DNA from: Heliocidaris tuberculata
Lineage: Eukaryota > Echinodermata > Echinoidea > Camarodonta > Echinometridae
DNA length: 64,000 nt
Assembly (NCBI GenBank): GCA_025618425.1
Contig: CM046832.1
Location: 67,233,427-67,297,426, forward strand
Direction of reading: 5' to 3'
This document shows positions 1-12,770 of the stretch, piece after piece. Every line of letters begins with the position of its first letter. The stretch's first letter is position 1. The position numbers and the translations under genes were made by a program. The notes beneath the pieces are model-generated. The model was not told the DNA's origin and made no database searches. It saw nothing but the letters and a program-made list of their open reading frames with translations.

Positions 1-3
1 AAT

Positions 4-327
4 CATCTAAGCATATGAAATGTGAGCGAACTTTTATTAAACTTTTTATTCAGGACTTCATTTTGAGTTGGGTAAAGCTCTCTATAATATAGGGCCTATA
101 TATATAGGGCGCTAAATATATTGTACATGCGAAGGGTAAATGATTATTAGGGGTATAGGTCGCGTCTTTTAATTGAAACAGTAAGATCCAGACAACTAGT
201 TCCGCATAACTACCTCAGTATCATGTAAAAGCTGAAGTCTCCTCAGTTTTAAGGTGTAATTAGCTAGCATATGAAATGTCGAGCGAACTTTAATAATACT
301 TTTCATTCAGGACTTCACTCTGAGTTT
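4..327 (+). repeat. Direct duplication of about 65 bp upstream of ETHE1
   Basis: The segments 4-68 and 261-327 are imperfect direct copies sharing GCATATGAAATGT, GAGCGAACTTT and ATTCAGGACTTCA blocks in the same order. No gene was seen in 1-750. Confidence 0.75.
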
Positions 328-752
328 CCCGATTTGCTTCCGGAACGCTGCTCGCGAATTTATTCATGAAAGCATTAAATTGTGCATGATTAGTCTAAAC
401 TGTTATTGCTTTGCTCTTTAGACGTCAAGACGAAACGAAATAATACATTAAAATCGCTTTTCTACCTTCATGAATTCCAACATTAAAGAAATGAATTTTG
501 TTACACTTTTATTTGCATTTTGGAAACTTTTTTCCTTTTTCGATCGGCCGTTTCGGCGACATCCTAATTGGTCGCTGAATCAAACCTGAATCAAACTTGG
601 TTTACCTTAATGCATGCACTGTACCGTACTACTATATGATGCAATTAATGCGCTAGTTGCGCGCGCTAGCCTACAAAATTAAAAGCACACACGACACGGT
701 TCTCAGCATAGCCCCTCCCCGGCCCAGACACACCCACTACAACTTTCCTCTT

Positions 753-869
753 ATTGGTCCACGCAAGTTGTCAGTCTCGATTCAGTTCTACAATATAAAA
801 GCACAAAAAGCGGAAAAGTTTTTGACTTTTTAATTTGGGATAGGGCAAGGCTGATGACGTGACGTGACC
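753..869 (+). promoter_or_regulatory. Candidate TATA-type promoter of ETHE1
   Basis: A TATAAAA box lies at 794-800. A reverse CCAAT box (ATTGG) lies at 753-757. A CRE-like tract with two overlapping TGACGTGA-type motifs lies at 853-869. A start site about 30 bases after the TATA box, near 825, would give a 5' UTR of about 155 bases before the ATG at 982. No transcript evidence is available. Confidence 0.45.
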
Positions 870-981
870 ACTGCAGTGACAGTGTACGCCAGCGCAGCTA
901 GCTAGCACTACCGTACTATTAATTCAACTTGCTGTGCATCTGATCTGCACCTGATCAAGATTGTCACCGAGTTCAGGCACC

Positions 982-3900
982 ATGTCTTCCTTTGGCTTGG
1001 GTTTACGTTTGTCAAAACTATCAGTGCTAGCAGGAAGAGCCAGATGCCAACAGTCACTTAAAAACTCCGGCGCTGTCTTTCTCACATGCTCTCAACTTCA
1101 ACGACAACGTGAACAAGTTTGTCTGTCCCACTCACTTCCAACGTTGGCAGCTCGTCCAACTTGTCATCTGCATTGGACATTCTCATCCCCCACTCGTACA
1201 ATCGCAAACACAAGATTTCTCCAGGGACAAAATAGCAGTTGCAATGTGGTTAAATTTGTGAGAAATATGTCAGCTGAAACTCTTCCCGATCCTTCCAATC
1301 TTATTTTCCGACAGGTGAGTTTCTCACTCAGTTTTCTCCATCTTTTGTTTCAATTTTCCAGTCCAATTTTTTATAAGGCTGGCCAAATAGTGAAGAACAG
1401 TCTACACCCATTGTAAATTGTAATTGAAAATCAATTAAAAAGTTGAGTCAGATTGGAAAATTCATGATGATCACTTTACTTTACCATGTTAATAAGTAGG
1501 TCTAGTATCATGAGTATTATCTCCAATAACCTCGCATAAGTGTGAGTGGGTCTATTATTAAGATTGATTGTTGCAGTTGCAATTTAGCAGGATCAAAATA
1601 AAATCCCTCCTGGCTCAAAGATTTTTTTTTTGGACTTGTCTCTTGTGCTTCATTCAAATCATATATGATTATGGTACACATGGTACATGCAGATTGTGCA
1701 ACTAAACTCAAATAAAATAGGAAGTAGTCAAGTAGATCTATGATGATGATCTAGAAGTTTACATTACAGTAAAAATAATTTAAGAAATTCCTCATAAGTC
1801 ATATAAGCCTAGCTAATATTCAAAGACCACAACAGAATGTGTTCCGAACAATTATTTTATACAATATGAAGTTCAGTTTTTTCCATGTTTCCTACTTACG
1901 AGGATGATGAATATTAAACTTTTGGTCATTTATATTCATAAGGCTTAACAAAGAATCCCAGTCAGAGGAAAACCAGTTGGACTATTTGACTACTGTGCTT
2001 TGGCCTTGGCATGTTATTTATCTCATTTTATTGTCAAAGATACCATTTCAAAATAACTTTTGGAAACAGATGGATTAGAATACAACTAAAGCTCACAAAT
2101 CCACCCTTGCAATAGACAAGTTTACCAATGAATTCTTCTTTCCTGATCCATGGCGATACATTAGATATTAAAATTACCCATCTTAATGGCATCTCTTTTG
2201 ATGGAATTGATCATGCATGATATGTTGGTTGTTGTTTTATTGATGGTTCAATCATGTAAGTCAGGGGTAAGATTGCAAGTTGTTAAGAAAAACTGTTTAA
2301 GTTTAAAAAGAAATTTATGAATGCAGTAATTCTTTGGCATAGGAAAGCAGAATCAAGCTTTTTTTAGAAGTTATCTTCATGGTCTATATTATTGTAAATG
2401 TTTTCCATTTTTTCATTCTGTGTTTCAGCTTTTTGACTACCAGTCATACACATACACTTATCTTCTTGGAGACAAGGATACCAAGGATGCAGTTCTCATT
2501 GATCCTGTCATTGAACTTGTTAAGAGGGACTTGCATCTTGTGGAAGATCTTGGGCTAAACCTTCTCTATGCAAGTAAGTCTTCATGTTCTTTCTATATTT
2601 TAATTTACAAATGATGTGGATAAGAACAGCGAATTGGACTCCATAGCTTTGATAGATTGCATCCTGTTATAATGGATTAGTTTTCATTCCCCATCAGTTG
2701 CCTGATCTTGCTGTGCAGCTATTCAGTGTCTTTTTCTGCCTTCCATCTTTATCTTAATATACTGTTCCAACAAGTTTACAATTTATACAAAACACATTTA
2801 ACATGAAATCTTCTAGTTCTACTTTCCAAAGTGAATTTCAAGGGATGAAATAATACATGAAAAAGCCATCACAATATTTATGAGCCTATTTTAGAGGAAG
2901 AAAGACAACATATAGGATTGACAAAATTATTGTGGCTCAAATTACTGCATGAGGTCACTTCAATCTAATATCTATTCTAGATGCACAATAAAGATATATG
3001 ACATGGGTAATTAATTATTAAAAATTGAAAGCATTGAATCTCTCCTGAATCTCGCATTTCCCCCATCCTATCACCACCCATCTCTCCTCCTTTCTCACCT
3101 CTCACAACTGTCTTCTCTCTCTCTTCATCTCTTTATTAGATACCTCTTTCATCCTGTTTGTCTTTGTTTTTGTGTTCACTCACACACTCCTCAGTAAACA
3201 CCCACTGTCATGCTGATCACATTACTGGAAGTGGTCTCATCAAAGAGAAGTTACCAAGCTGTAAGAGCATCATCAGTGGCAAGAGTGGGGCCAAAGCAGA
3301 CCTCTTTATTGACGAGGGTGATCAGATCAAGTTTGGAAATTTGGTGAGTGACTTCATACACATTTATTTTGCTATTAAATGATGATAAGTGTGACTTCTT
3401 GTATAGCCCTCATGTTCTTCAAACTTTAATGCTCTTGATGGTTGATGCTCCTGTATTGATACTTTGGTTATTGCTGCGAGTCACCAAAATAAGTACACGT
3501 ATGATGTAGTTCTAAACATATCATCCCCCTTTACACCTAGGTGGAGAATAGCAAATGTAGATTAATGTCTTGCCCAAAGATGTTAGTGCTGGGCCAGGAT
3601 TCGAACCCTCACCCTCTTGATTGATATTATGAAAGTCAGTGTGAATCATACTTGTAGTTGTGTTGCTGCTGTGAGTTCTCAGTTTAGTGATGCCCACCGG
3701 ACGGTACAAAAGCAGCTCTTGTGAGGAGAGTGCGAATAACTCTATAGCAATAATGCCATTACTGCTATTGCATATTGTTACAGTTATCACTTTTTAGCAT
3801 AATTTTTCTCTGTAACCGATTTTTCATTTCATTTCATTATTGATCAAATTAATGTCCTGTTTGAATGGTTTATTCATGATATGTAACTTTTATTAGCTTG

Positions 3901-6900
3901 TCCGTTGACCCTTTTTAACTGTACAATATTTTCATACATAAGTTAATATAAATTCCATATTTATATGTTATATATATGCAAATGTTAATCTTTCATTGTA
4001 AATATGACAGTATTGGTCTTTTGACTTTTGTCATGTGATTTATTGCCAATAAAACCGAAATTGAATTGAATTGAATTGAACTGTGAAATATTGAATAATT
4101 TCCTTTGGCAAGATATTAATCTACATTTGCCACACTCCACCCAGGTGAAGTAAGTGTGTACCTGGTAGGAAGAAATTCCTTGAATTGATATCCACTATAC
4201 AAGGTACTCAATGTGCTCCAATAGTACCCTTTTTAAGCTTGGCTACTAAATTCTCAGCTCACAGCATTCAAGGAATGAATTCTTACTAAGTAGTCATTTA
4301 ATACACTTGGGTGGATAGTGGCAAATGTAGATTAATGTCTTGTCAAAGTGCATTTGCTGTGCTAAGGTTCAAACCCATGACCTTCTTTCTTATCTCCAGG
4401 TAAGTGTTGAAACCACTCAACTACAACAACTCCACATAATTTTGACACTTCATTTGTTGAATACTAAGCCTGATATAAATCTGGGTGCGGTCTATGGAAA
4501 ATGTGTATACCAAAATAAAATCTTATCCGATGGTTTAATGAATACCCACATTACTTAATCTTGAAAAAGATTGGCATGGGGGAAAAAACAATTTCAGAGA
4601 CATTTCCTTTTCTGGCTGTGTTTGTTTACTGTTTCATGTTACACTTTTGCTCTGCTTTAAAGTAGATAAGTCGTAAAAGGAGCTGTTCAAGGAAGTCCAA
4701 AGTCTACATTCAAACAAATGGAAAGATCTCATATATTTTGATATACTCTCTGCAGTTTAGCACGTACTCAACTGCTCTGAATGACAAAGTCAACATATCT
4801 GATGTTATACAACAAGTTTTGAATCCAAAAAATAATCAATTGGAATTGAATGCATTTGCCTTTGAAAATTTAGGTGCACAGTACAGTGCAAAAGAGAAAT
4901 TTAGATTCATTCATAATTCAAGCACCTTAGGATTTTCTTTGTCATAAACCATATAAAAAAAAGGCTTTTTCTCGCGCTACATAACCTCAAATAAGATTTT
5001 TTTTCCTTCAGATTGACATATACCTTATTTTGTAGCACAAGTGCACTGTTATTGCCAAAGAGTCAATAGGATAGCCCCCCACTCCCTGTCCAAACAGTGA
5101 CTACCAGGATTTCAGTATTTCAGTCAATTTTTCAAGTGAAAAGCACTACCAATCCTGCATTTTTCATTGACTTTCATATGAAATGAAAAGTAACATGAAA
5201 GAAATCCCTTAATTATATATGTTTCCTTCAACTCTGTTAGGCTCTTGATGTGCTATCGACCCCTGGCCATACATCTGGGTGTGTCACCTATGTATTGCGC
5301 AATGAGACAGGGACACCTGTCATGGCATTCACTGGAGATGCTGTCCTCATCAGGGGATGTGGCAGGACAGATTTCCAGGAAGGTAAACTGAACTTACTCT
5401 GGTTTAGGGCTCAAATAGAAATATACCTCCCCCCCCCAAAAAAAAAAAAAAAGGATAAAATATCACATAAAGTTCAGTAGTAGTATCATATATTATAGAA
5501 TTAGACATGGTCCCTTTATGACTTTTTACTAGAGCATTCCTAAGCATGGGACTTGCAGGTAAACCTTGTCAGACATGAAACCACGATGTAACTACAAAAA
5601 TATCTAGGATTAGCTCTCTTGAAATTTAATATGATTAAGGGATGGGTAAGTCATCATCTTTCACATAATATAATAATAATAAAAATAGTAATATAAGATA
5701 TATCAGCTACAAGCTTGCGAATTTCAGGTACATTTCTGTTTGAACTGTGCACAGTGGATGATCATTAGTGCAAAAAGATGATCAAATTTTCTCTTTTTTT
5801 GATTTTGGATCTCAGAGTTTTCTTTCATAGAAAGGAAAGTTCTGAAAATGGCTTGTTGACCTCCACTAAGAGCTCCATTTTTCTGTGGTAAGGATGTTTA
5901 TTGCAGGGATGCCGCTTAGAATTGATATGAAAGCCTGAAAATCATCAAGAATGAGCCATTTTGTACCCCAAAAATGCATTTTCTATGGCCTGAAAATAAG
6001 TTGCTTGGGCCTGAATTCAGGCTTTTGCCTGAAAAGTGGCATCCCTGTTATTGTATGGAATTTATTTCTGGCTTTGCTTGATTTCAAACAGGTGATTCTG
6101 GGATGCTCTATGATTCTGTTCATAAGAAGATTCTCTCGTTACCCCCAACAACAAGATTACATCCAGCCCATGACTACACAGGTATGAAGACTATCAATCT
6201 GTCAAACAAGACAAATCAAATGTGGATTTTGACATCCAACTTTGTGATAAGAATTAGTAGTATTAAGAGGTTTTGAAAATAGGATGCCTTTTTTAAAATC
6301 AAGAATTGATCAAAGTTGAGGTAGGATGATGATTGATCTAAATATTAGTGAATAATGGAGATGGTATTGATGATGATGATGATGGTCTTATGATAATGAT
6401 GGTGTTGATGGTGGTGGTGATTATAATATGATATTATGTTGATGTTGGTCATGGTAATATAGAAGATGATGATGCTGTTGATGATGCTAGTTATGATAGT
6501 GGTGGTGGTGATAATGAAGATGTTGATGGTGGTGGTGGTGGTGGTAATGATGCTGATAATGGTGAAAGTCATGATGGCGGTGACAAGAAGAGGTGGTGGT
6601 AACAGTGCCACTATTGTCACTTATCAAGTGGTCAGTCCAATATTACATTGATTTGTAAAAATGGCAATGATGAGAATTACATTTCTGATAAATTATTATT
6701 ACTATATGCTGTGTCATTCAGAGAGGTTACATTATGACTGATGGGTACTAATACATGTACCACCATAACCAACTTGCTATGCCTGTATTTTCTATACAAA
6801 CTACAGGACAGACAGTAACTACAGTGAAAGAAGAGCTACAGTTTAATCCCAGACTGACCAAGCCAAAAGAAGAGTTCATCAAAATTATGAAGGAGCTCGA

Positions 6901-7409
6901 TCTACCATACCCAAAGGCAATTGGTGAGTACTCAAACATTATTTTTGTCTCAGGTTCTCTAAGTTTAGTGGCTTTCCATCTCTTACCAGGATTTTGTAAG
7001 TTGCGGACGTGATGCTTCTTAAAAGTGTTTCTTATTTTCTATGCTAATCTGAGAACTAGTATAAGTAGAAACTTGAATGACCGTTATAATTTACATTACT
7101 GGTAGATTCTTTCATAGCCAATTGTGTCAGCAGGTAGAATTCTTAACAAGCTGCTTTGGAGGTTAAAACAAAAATTATTATTCCAATTTACAGGTCAATA
7201 CTAAGTGCATGGGCACATATAAAACACTTAAAAGTCACTTTGTGATAAAAGGTTTGCCTGTACTTCTTTCTTGATCAAAAAGAATTCCCTCAACTTCGTA
7301 ATCTGTTGTAATCATTTCCTCACTGCCCAGTTCTGTTTTTGCTCTTACTTTTTCAGACAAAGCTCTTCCTGCCAACTTGGTCTGTGGAATAGTTGGTGAA
7401 GGATACTGA
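982..7409 (+). CDS. ETHE1: Persulfide dioxygenase ETHE1, mitochondrial (7 exons)
   Basis: Mitochondrial non-heme iron enzyme of the metallo-beta-lactamase fold that oxidises glutathione persulfide to sulfite in sulfide detoxification. Coding exons: 982-1314, 2429-2573, 3195-3343, 5241-5382, 6092-6181, 6807-6923, 7357-7409. All introns are GT-AG, phases agree, and the sum is 1029 nt (342 residues plus TGA). Seen: THCHADH at residues 162-168, STPGH ending at H219, and FTGDA with D242, then RGCGRTDF. By family knowledge H163, H219 and D242 are the iron ligands. The short last exon encodes LPANLVCG, matching the conserved C-terminus, and follows a good pyrimidine tract. Odd: exon 1 adds about 95 residues rich in Arg, Ser and Thr and almost free of acidic residues before the conserved start, far longer than the short leader of the mammalian protein. 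It resembles a mitochondrial presequence. An internal ATG at 1267 (MSAETLPDP) would give a protein of about 247 residues. Confidence 0.95.
3536..3680 (-). repeat. tRNA-derived SINE-like element, copy 1
   Basis: In ETHE1 intron 3. On the minus strand, 3607-3597 reads as a polymerase III B box (GGTTCGAATCC). The body GCAAATGTAGATTAATGTCT (3551-3570) is shared with copy 2. The A box is not clear here, so this copy is probably decayed. Confidence 0.55.
4030..4080 (+). repeat. Retroposon tail with TTGAA pentamers
   Basis: An AATAAA-containing stretch is followed by repeated TTGAA units at about 4062-4080, in the style of a SINE or LINE 3' tail. Similar tails appear near 23130-23160, 45361-45420 and 53487-53515. 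Confidence 0.4.
4108..4432 (-). repeat. SINE-like element copy 2 with inverted arm
   Basis: In ETHE1 intron 3. The minus strand carries an A-box-like GTAGTTGAGTGG (4424-4413) and a B-box-like GGGTTTGAACC (4376-4366), spaced as in a tRNA gene. The body at 4306-4343 is repeated in inverted orientation at 4108-4147, so the segment can fold back. A related body fragment lies near 29005-29045. Confidence 0.55.
6318..6600 (+). repeat. Degenerate GAT/GGT microsatellite
   Basis: A trinucleotide-rich tract of GAT, GTG and GGT units in ETHE1 intron 5. It creates long Met/Val-rich and Ile/Thr-rich open frames on both strands that are not genes. Confidence 0.85.
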
Positions 7410-7459
7410 GACGTGAGATAGAAGTCCTCAAGACAATCAAAGACATTCGTGTAAAATCT

Positions 7460-7587
7460 GGGGCCTGTAACATAAAGAGATAAATCAATCTTACGATTTA
7501 CATCAATTGTAAATCTATGGCAAACCATGTACTGAAGAGTTACAATTGATTGTAAGATTGATTGTGTCTCTTTATGTTACAGGCCCC
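7460..7587. repeat. 128-bp foldback element with GGGGCCTG ends
   Basis: A near-perfect palindrome. The left arm begins GGGGCCTGTAACATAAAGAG and the right arm is its reverse complement ending CAGGCCCC; the arms are about 35 bp or more. It lies just after the ETHE1 stop and probably falls in its 3' UTR. It is best read as a MITE or other non-autonomous element. Confidence 0.8.
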
Positions 7588-9620
7588 TGATGTGATAATC
7601 TTCTCTTGAAAACAAAAGTCATCTTCCTTTTTAAAAAGAAAGTTTCTAGCTTTAGATGTAAAAAGTGTTGATAACCATTGGGAGCTTTCAAAGTCAGATT
7701 TGGGCCTAAAGTCCAGATATTTTCATGTAAATAGTTTATATGGTACAATCATGAATCCCTAGGTTTAGTTGAAAAATTAATACCCCTTATAGATCTCTAT
7801 GTACATGTATAACATTTCAAACATTGAACTGTTTACACACGCATCTGTGTCTGTGTAAGCCACAGCGGAAATGGGTTCTTATGTACATGTAAATGGTTTC
7901 AAAGGGTGGTTACGGTCCTGGTCTATTATGCGATATAATGAAAACTTAGGGTGTATGGTGATATAGCCTTTGAGGTTTTATTTGCAAGATTTTGAAATTC
8001 TGTACGTATTTGGACCAAATCTAATAAACAAATGCTCCTTTCTGACAACTTTCTCCAGGACATAGTTTTGCTAATTTAAGGAGTAATGGCATGATTTTTT
8101 TTTTTTTTTGGTAAGCAATTTAAGCAAACTTAAAAAAAAAAATGATATTAACCACATCTGTTAAAGCTCATGTACAGTATTGGTAGAAAAAAGGAAATTG
8201 GAAAGAAACATGTAAAATATAGTCTCATTTTGTTCTCCTTGTATCAAAATATGTCTGTAAGAGATCATTTGGTATTCCATCTATGATTTCTGGTGAATTT
8301 CAGTGTAAATATCTGTAAGGAATGCTTGATCACTGCCATTATGCTAGGACCCTTCCACCCCGACGGCTCCCCGCACAGCAATCTTGGGGCTTCCCATAGA
8401 GACAGCGTGTGTGCACTGTGTGTAGCTACTCATCATTGGTTTTACACGTGTGTTTACAGTGTATAGCACATGCTGCCTTTGTTGGGATTTTACGTGCCTG
8501 TCCCGGCACATAAATTAGTTTTTGCCTCTTATTTGTTTAATATTAAGCTTTAGGAGGCGAAACCTTCACAGTGTCTTAGCATTGCTAGTATCTTGCTATT
8601 TATCAACAAAAATTGAAGAAATCTGACGAACAGTTTTTGAGGGCTTACCAAAACTTTACATGACCTTTAAGTGTACTGTTTGCTGATTTGCATGTGTGTT
8701 TTAAAACAATATCTAGGAGAGAAGACCATTGTTGTTTCATTGTCTATGGGTCAAAGGTCCGGAATGTACATGAACAGAGTGGTCATACCAGTCATCTCTT
8801 TTACCAACAGAAATGTCATTTACCATTTGTATAAAACTACATTCCCTCTAACAAAATATTTGACATTCTGGCTCTATTATCACTTAATCCAACTGTCAAT
8901 ATAACTTTGCCTACAACAGTTGTGATGCAATGGTATTATTTTTAACATAATCTCCCCAAATGGTGTTTAATCTGATCGTTTACAAAGCAGTTGAAGAAAG
9001 GAGGATAAAGTTCAGAACCAAAGGTGACCACCACAAAAATAGATAAGAAACCATATGTAAGGTGTTTTCTCTGGGCCTACTTTATAATTATAAAAAATAT
9101 ATTGTAATCCTATTGTCTTACCTTCATATCTCTATATTTTTCATTTTAAAGGAGTCTTTATATTACGCAAGGTTGTTACAATATCACTCATTAATTTCAT
9201 TTTGCTGCGTTTCACATTTGTTATGCAAAATACAGAAAATATACTGGCAGATGCCACGGATATTTTAAAATCAGCAATATCTTGTAAATAATAAATTAAA
9301 AGGATTTTGATTCTTGGCTTTATAAGTTCCTATGTACTTTTCTTGAAGAGGAGATGAATATTGCTGTTTGAGAGGAGGTTAATGTAAGGACAGTTCTCCA
9401 TATAGACTGAGAAAAAATCTTATTTACACATATGAGCCAGCAAATATAATACTTGTAGTATGAATATTCAAGAGAATTTTATGTTTTGGTAATAATCATT
9501 CAACACATTTACATGTCTGTTCTTGTCATTATTATGCTTTCTTTGAGGGTAATTTTAGTATTTTTTGTTTTCAACATACATTCATGAATATTTCATAGTG
9601 ATTTCTACCAGTATGCAATA

Positions 9621-9805
9621 TACTACAGTGGAATCTTGTTATAAAAAACTCCTTGGGACCCAGGAAATTACCTCTTTATATTGAAACCTTGTTATATCAG
9701 GGTTAGAAAACAATGAAATACAGAGAAGTGGGAGCAGCAAAATTACCTCTTTATAACGAGAGTTTGTTATAACAGTGTTCTTTATAAGGAGGTTCCACTG
9801 TAGTA
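9621..9805. mobile_element. Tc1/mariner-style MITE, copy 1
   Basis: The ends are inverted (TACAGTGGAATC and GGTTCCACTGTA) and flanked by TA, as expected for Tc1/mariner/pogo-type insertions. The interior shares CTCCTTGGGACC, AAATTACCTCTTTATA and GAGTTTGTTATAACAGTG with the copy at 9971. No transposase is encoded. Confidence 0.6.
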
Positions 9806-9970
9806 GACAAATGAGGAGTATATGTCATATGATATAATCATGAATGCTTCTCAAAATCAAGTCTCTTCCTATATATACTACTAAATAACAAAGTCATATA
9901 CATGATCTCATTGGCTTCTTGATAATGAAAGGCATGCTGAAATCTGCAATATCAGATAGTACTGAAAGGT

Positions 9971-10148
9971 ATACAGTGGAACCTCATTTTAACAAACTCC
10001 TTGGGACCAAGGAAATTACCTCTTTATATCGAAACCTTGTTATATCAATGCTAAAAAACAATAGAATACATAGAAGTGGGACTGGCAAAATCACCTTGTT
10101 ATCATGAGAGTTTGTTATAACAGTGTTCTTTGTAATGAGGTTCCACAA
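9971..10148. mobile_element. Tc1/mariner-style MITE, copy 2
   Basis: A direct-orientation copy of the element at 9621, about 350 bp downstream. It begins TACAGTGGAACCTC and ends GAGGTTCCAC. No coding capacity. A fragment with a similar end begins near 24961. Confidence 0.6.
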
Positions 10149-10499
10149 TCTGTATGAGCTATGAACTTGTTAATGATGAAATTGTGAAGGGAATGCTTGT
10201 ATTATCTACAGATTTGTTACTTGTTATTCTTGAAATTGTGAGCTGTGTAACTGTTCATGATAAAATCATGAACATTTTAATACATTATGGAGGCTTGAGT
10301 GAACCATCTAACAAATATTTTTGTAATCAAAGTTTGAGCACTGAGTGCCATTGAATAAATCAATACATTTCATTGAATCAATGTTTGTAGTGGTGTTATC
10401 CAAGTGAATTTACTTGGCATTTCAAAAGTGAGAAAGTCACTATAAATAACAAAACTACTCTTTAACAATCAATGTGGTGGCTATGTTGGACAGAGATAG

Positions 10500-10990
10500 A
10501 GGGGGTATTTGCACATCATCATCATCATCATCAGCCCGTGAATCCCCTCAATGGAGGGTCGGGTCTTTTCGTCACCGCCCTCCATTTAGTTCTGTCATTT
10601 ACTTACTCCAAATCCACTTCAGCTCCATCTTCTTTAATTATACAATCCATCCATCTCTTCCTCTGTCTTCCTCTCTTTCTCTTTCCCTCTCCACTGTGTT
10701 CTACTGCCCATCAAATGAGGTTGTTCTCTTGAATTTGCCTTACTTGTCCATACCATCTGAGTCTGCCCTCTTACATTTTCTCTCTTATCCCTAACACCCC
10801 AACATCCTTCTGCACTTCCACATTCCTTCTATCTAATCTGATGTTCTTAAGCATTTCATCTCTGCCACTTCCAGTTTCTTGATCGGCTCGTCCTTCACAG
10901 GCCATGTCTCTCCTCCATACACTGTCGCTGGAACCATAATCTTGTAGATTTGGGCCTTCAGCTTCAGCTTCAAGGGCATTTGCACATGAT
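10500..10990 (-). pseudogene. Decayed non-LTR retrotransposon, reverse transcriptase C-terminus
   Basis: Read on the minus strand from 10990, broken frames give successive pieces typical of the C-terminal part of LINE reverse transcriptases. These include a KLKAQIYK block, then YGGETWPVK with LEVAEMKCLR, RLRWYGQVRQ, KRGRQRKRWMD, and DRTKWR with RPDPP near the end. Frameshifts and stops separate them. The copy ends in a GAT trinucleotide tail (about 10516-10534 on the plus strand). It is 5'-truncated and non-functional. Confidence 0.75.
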
Positions 10991-11115
10991 TTGATTATAA
11001 GACTTAAGAATCATATTTTGAGAGAATAAAAGCAAGAGTGAGAGAGGGGGAGAAGAAGGAAAGAGAAAGATAAAGGAAAGAGGAAGGCAATCCTCAAAAC
11101 AAAATATAAACAACC

Positions 11116-11354
11116 ATGGGCGCAAATCCAGGGGGGAAGGGGGATATGTCCCCCCACCTTTATGAAGATAGGCGAATGTCCCCCCCCCCCCCCCACCTTT
11201 TTGAATAACCTTTTTATTTTTTTTGCTTGTCAGAGAATTTTGGAGGCGACTGCCCCCCCTTTTTTGAATAACCTTTTTTTTGCTTGTCAGAGAATTTTGG
11301 AGGCGAATGTCCCCCCCCCCCCCCCCCGAATTTCAAAATGGATTTGCGCCACTG
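11116..11354. repeat. G/C-tract inverted-repeat element
   Basis: The ends are inverted: GGGCGCAAATCCA near 11118 and TGGATTTGCGCC at 11339-11350. Inside are two similar units carrying AGAGAATTTTGGAGGCGA and C runs of 15 (11180-11194) and 17 (11311-11327). Related in style to the elements at 24078 and 43196. Confidence 0.6.
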
Positions 11355-12770
11355 TAAACAACAAAAAAGAAAACAGATATCCATGGATATACATGGATAT
11401 AACTTGTGTTGTATGATTTATACATGAAGGTTGAACATGTATTCAATTTCCATAGTACATCTATTTCATTCTCAAACAAACCTACAAATATAATCACTGA
11501 ACAAATTATGCACTCTTATATCATGTAGAATGTTGGGGGAAAAGGAGAGAGAAAAGAAGAAGAAGAAAAAAAATCATCTGTAGGAAAAGGACCGAAAGTA
11601 CATAACGGCACTCACAGGATTACAAATGTGACCTGAAGCTGATTAAGCCTAAAATCCTGGAATAGAGGAGACAGCCTCCAATAGTCAGATATTTGAAAAA
11701 AAAAAAGAGGTATCTCAATGTGCAGAAGATAATTAAAGTGTTCTAATCACTAAAAGATATTTTGCTCTCTAGAGGTTCCATGTAGCAAATTATCAAAAGA
11801 TAAAAGCTACTAGCCTTCTAATATTACTTTTATGAAGACTAGGGCAAGTTTAAATACACTTTCAATAAATATAAAATTGACTTGTGAGTCAAGGCATCTG
11901 TATGTGCTCACATTAAATAAGGCCCACTGGGAACCAAAGACCAACTTGGGTCTACTTAAGGGGTTTAATGCTATCATTTATTCATATTCCTTGAACTGTT
12001 TACCCACATAATGCCAGATAAAGTTTTTTAAGGTCTGTTTTATATGTTCTAGCTGTACACAAATTAAATTTCTAGGTTATCAGAATCGTGCCATCACTAT
12101 CAGAACATGTATACATCAATATTTACTAGACCCACACAGTGGATTTTCAAACTTCAGTCTCCCTTGCAACAAGTAAACACTGTAATTGGCTACTGAAAGC
12201 CTTCTGGAGCATCAGCTTTCAACTGTTAGAAAGTTTGGGCATTTCAAACAAGTTTACGGAATGAGAATATAAGCTGACAGACGTGATACGTTGCACGTAA
12301 GGCAGCATTCCATTTCTATGTAAGTACTCAAATTACTTGAAGAGAAATACTGACAATGTAATTATTTTCTCCTCCAGCTCTTTATTTATCAAAACAAATA
12401 TTAGTAATATTGATTAATGATCAAGTCATGAAATCTAAAGTAGTTAGGAGACAGAAAACAAAATAAAATCACAAAATAAGAGTCCGTTGTTAGTGGATTT
12501 TTCAAGTCAATAGAAAAAAAAAATGCAGGCCTATCACAGCTTACAAAAGTTTAGCACATAGAGGTATAATTTTAAAGCCACGCAATATACATACAAAATT
12601 GTAATTGTTTCTGGATTAAGTGAATCGTACCATCTTTAGCAAAAAATTCTCATGAATTTTCTAGGATCCCAAATCAACTGGGTTACAAAAGGAGTCAGAA
12701 TATAAGGACAGCCAACATATCGTCTGTTTGGAGCCAGAAGGGTGTTAACTCATATACGTTAATTCAGACT

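Noticed and set aside
3597..3607. B box considered as part of a functional tRNA gene
   Set aside because: No cloverleaf or acceptor stem could be formed around it; the flanking body matches the SINE-like copy at 4306.
6345..6651. Ile/Thr-rich and Met/Val-rich open frames on both strands
   Set aside because: Caused by the GAT/GGT microsatellite in an ETHE1 intron.
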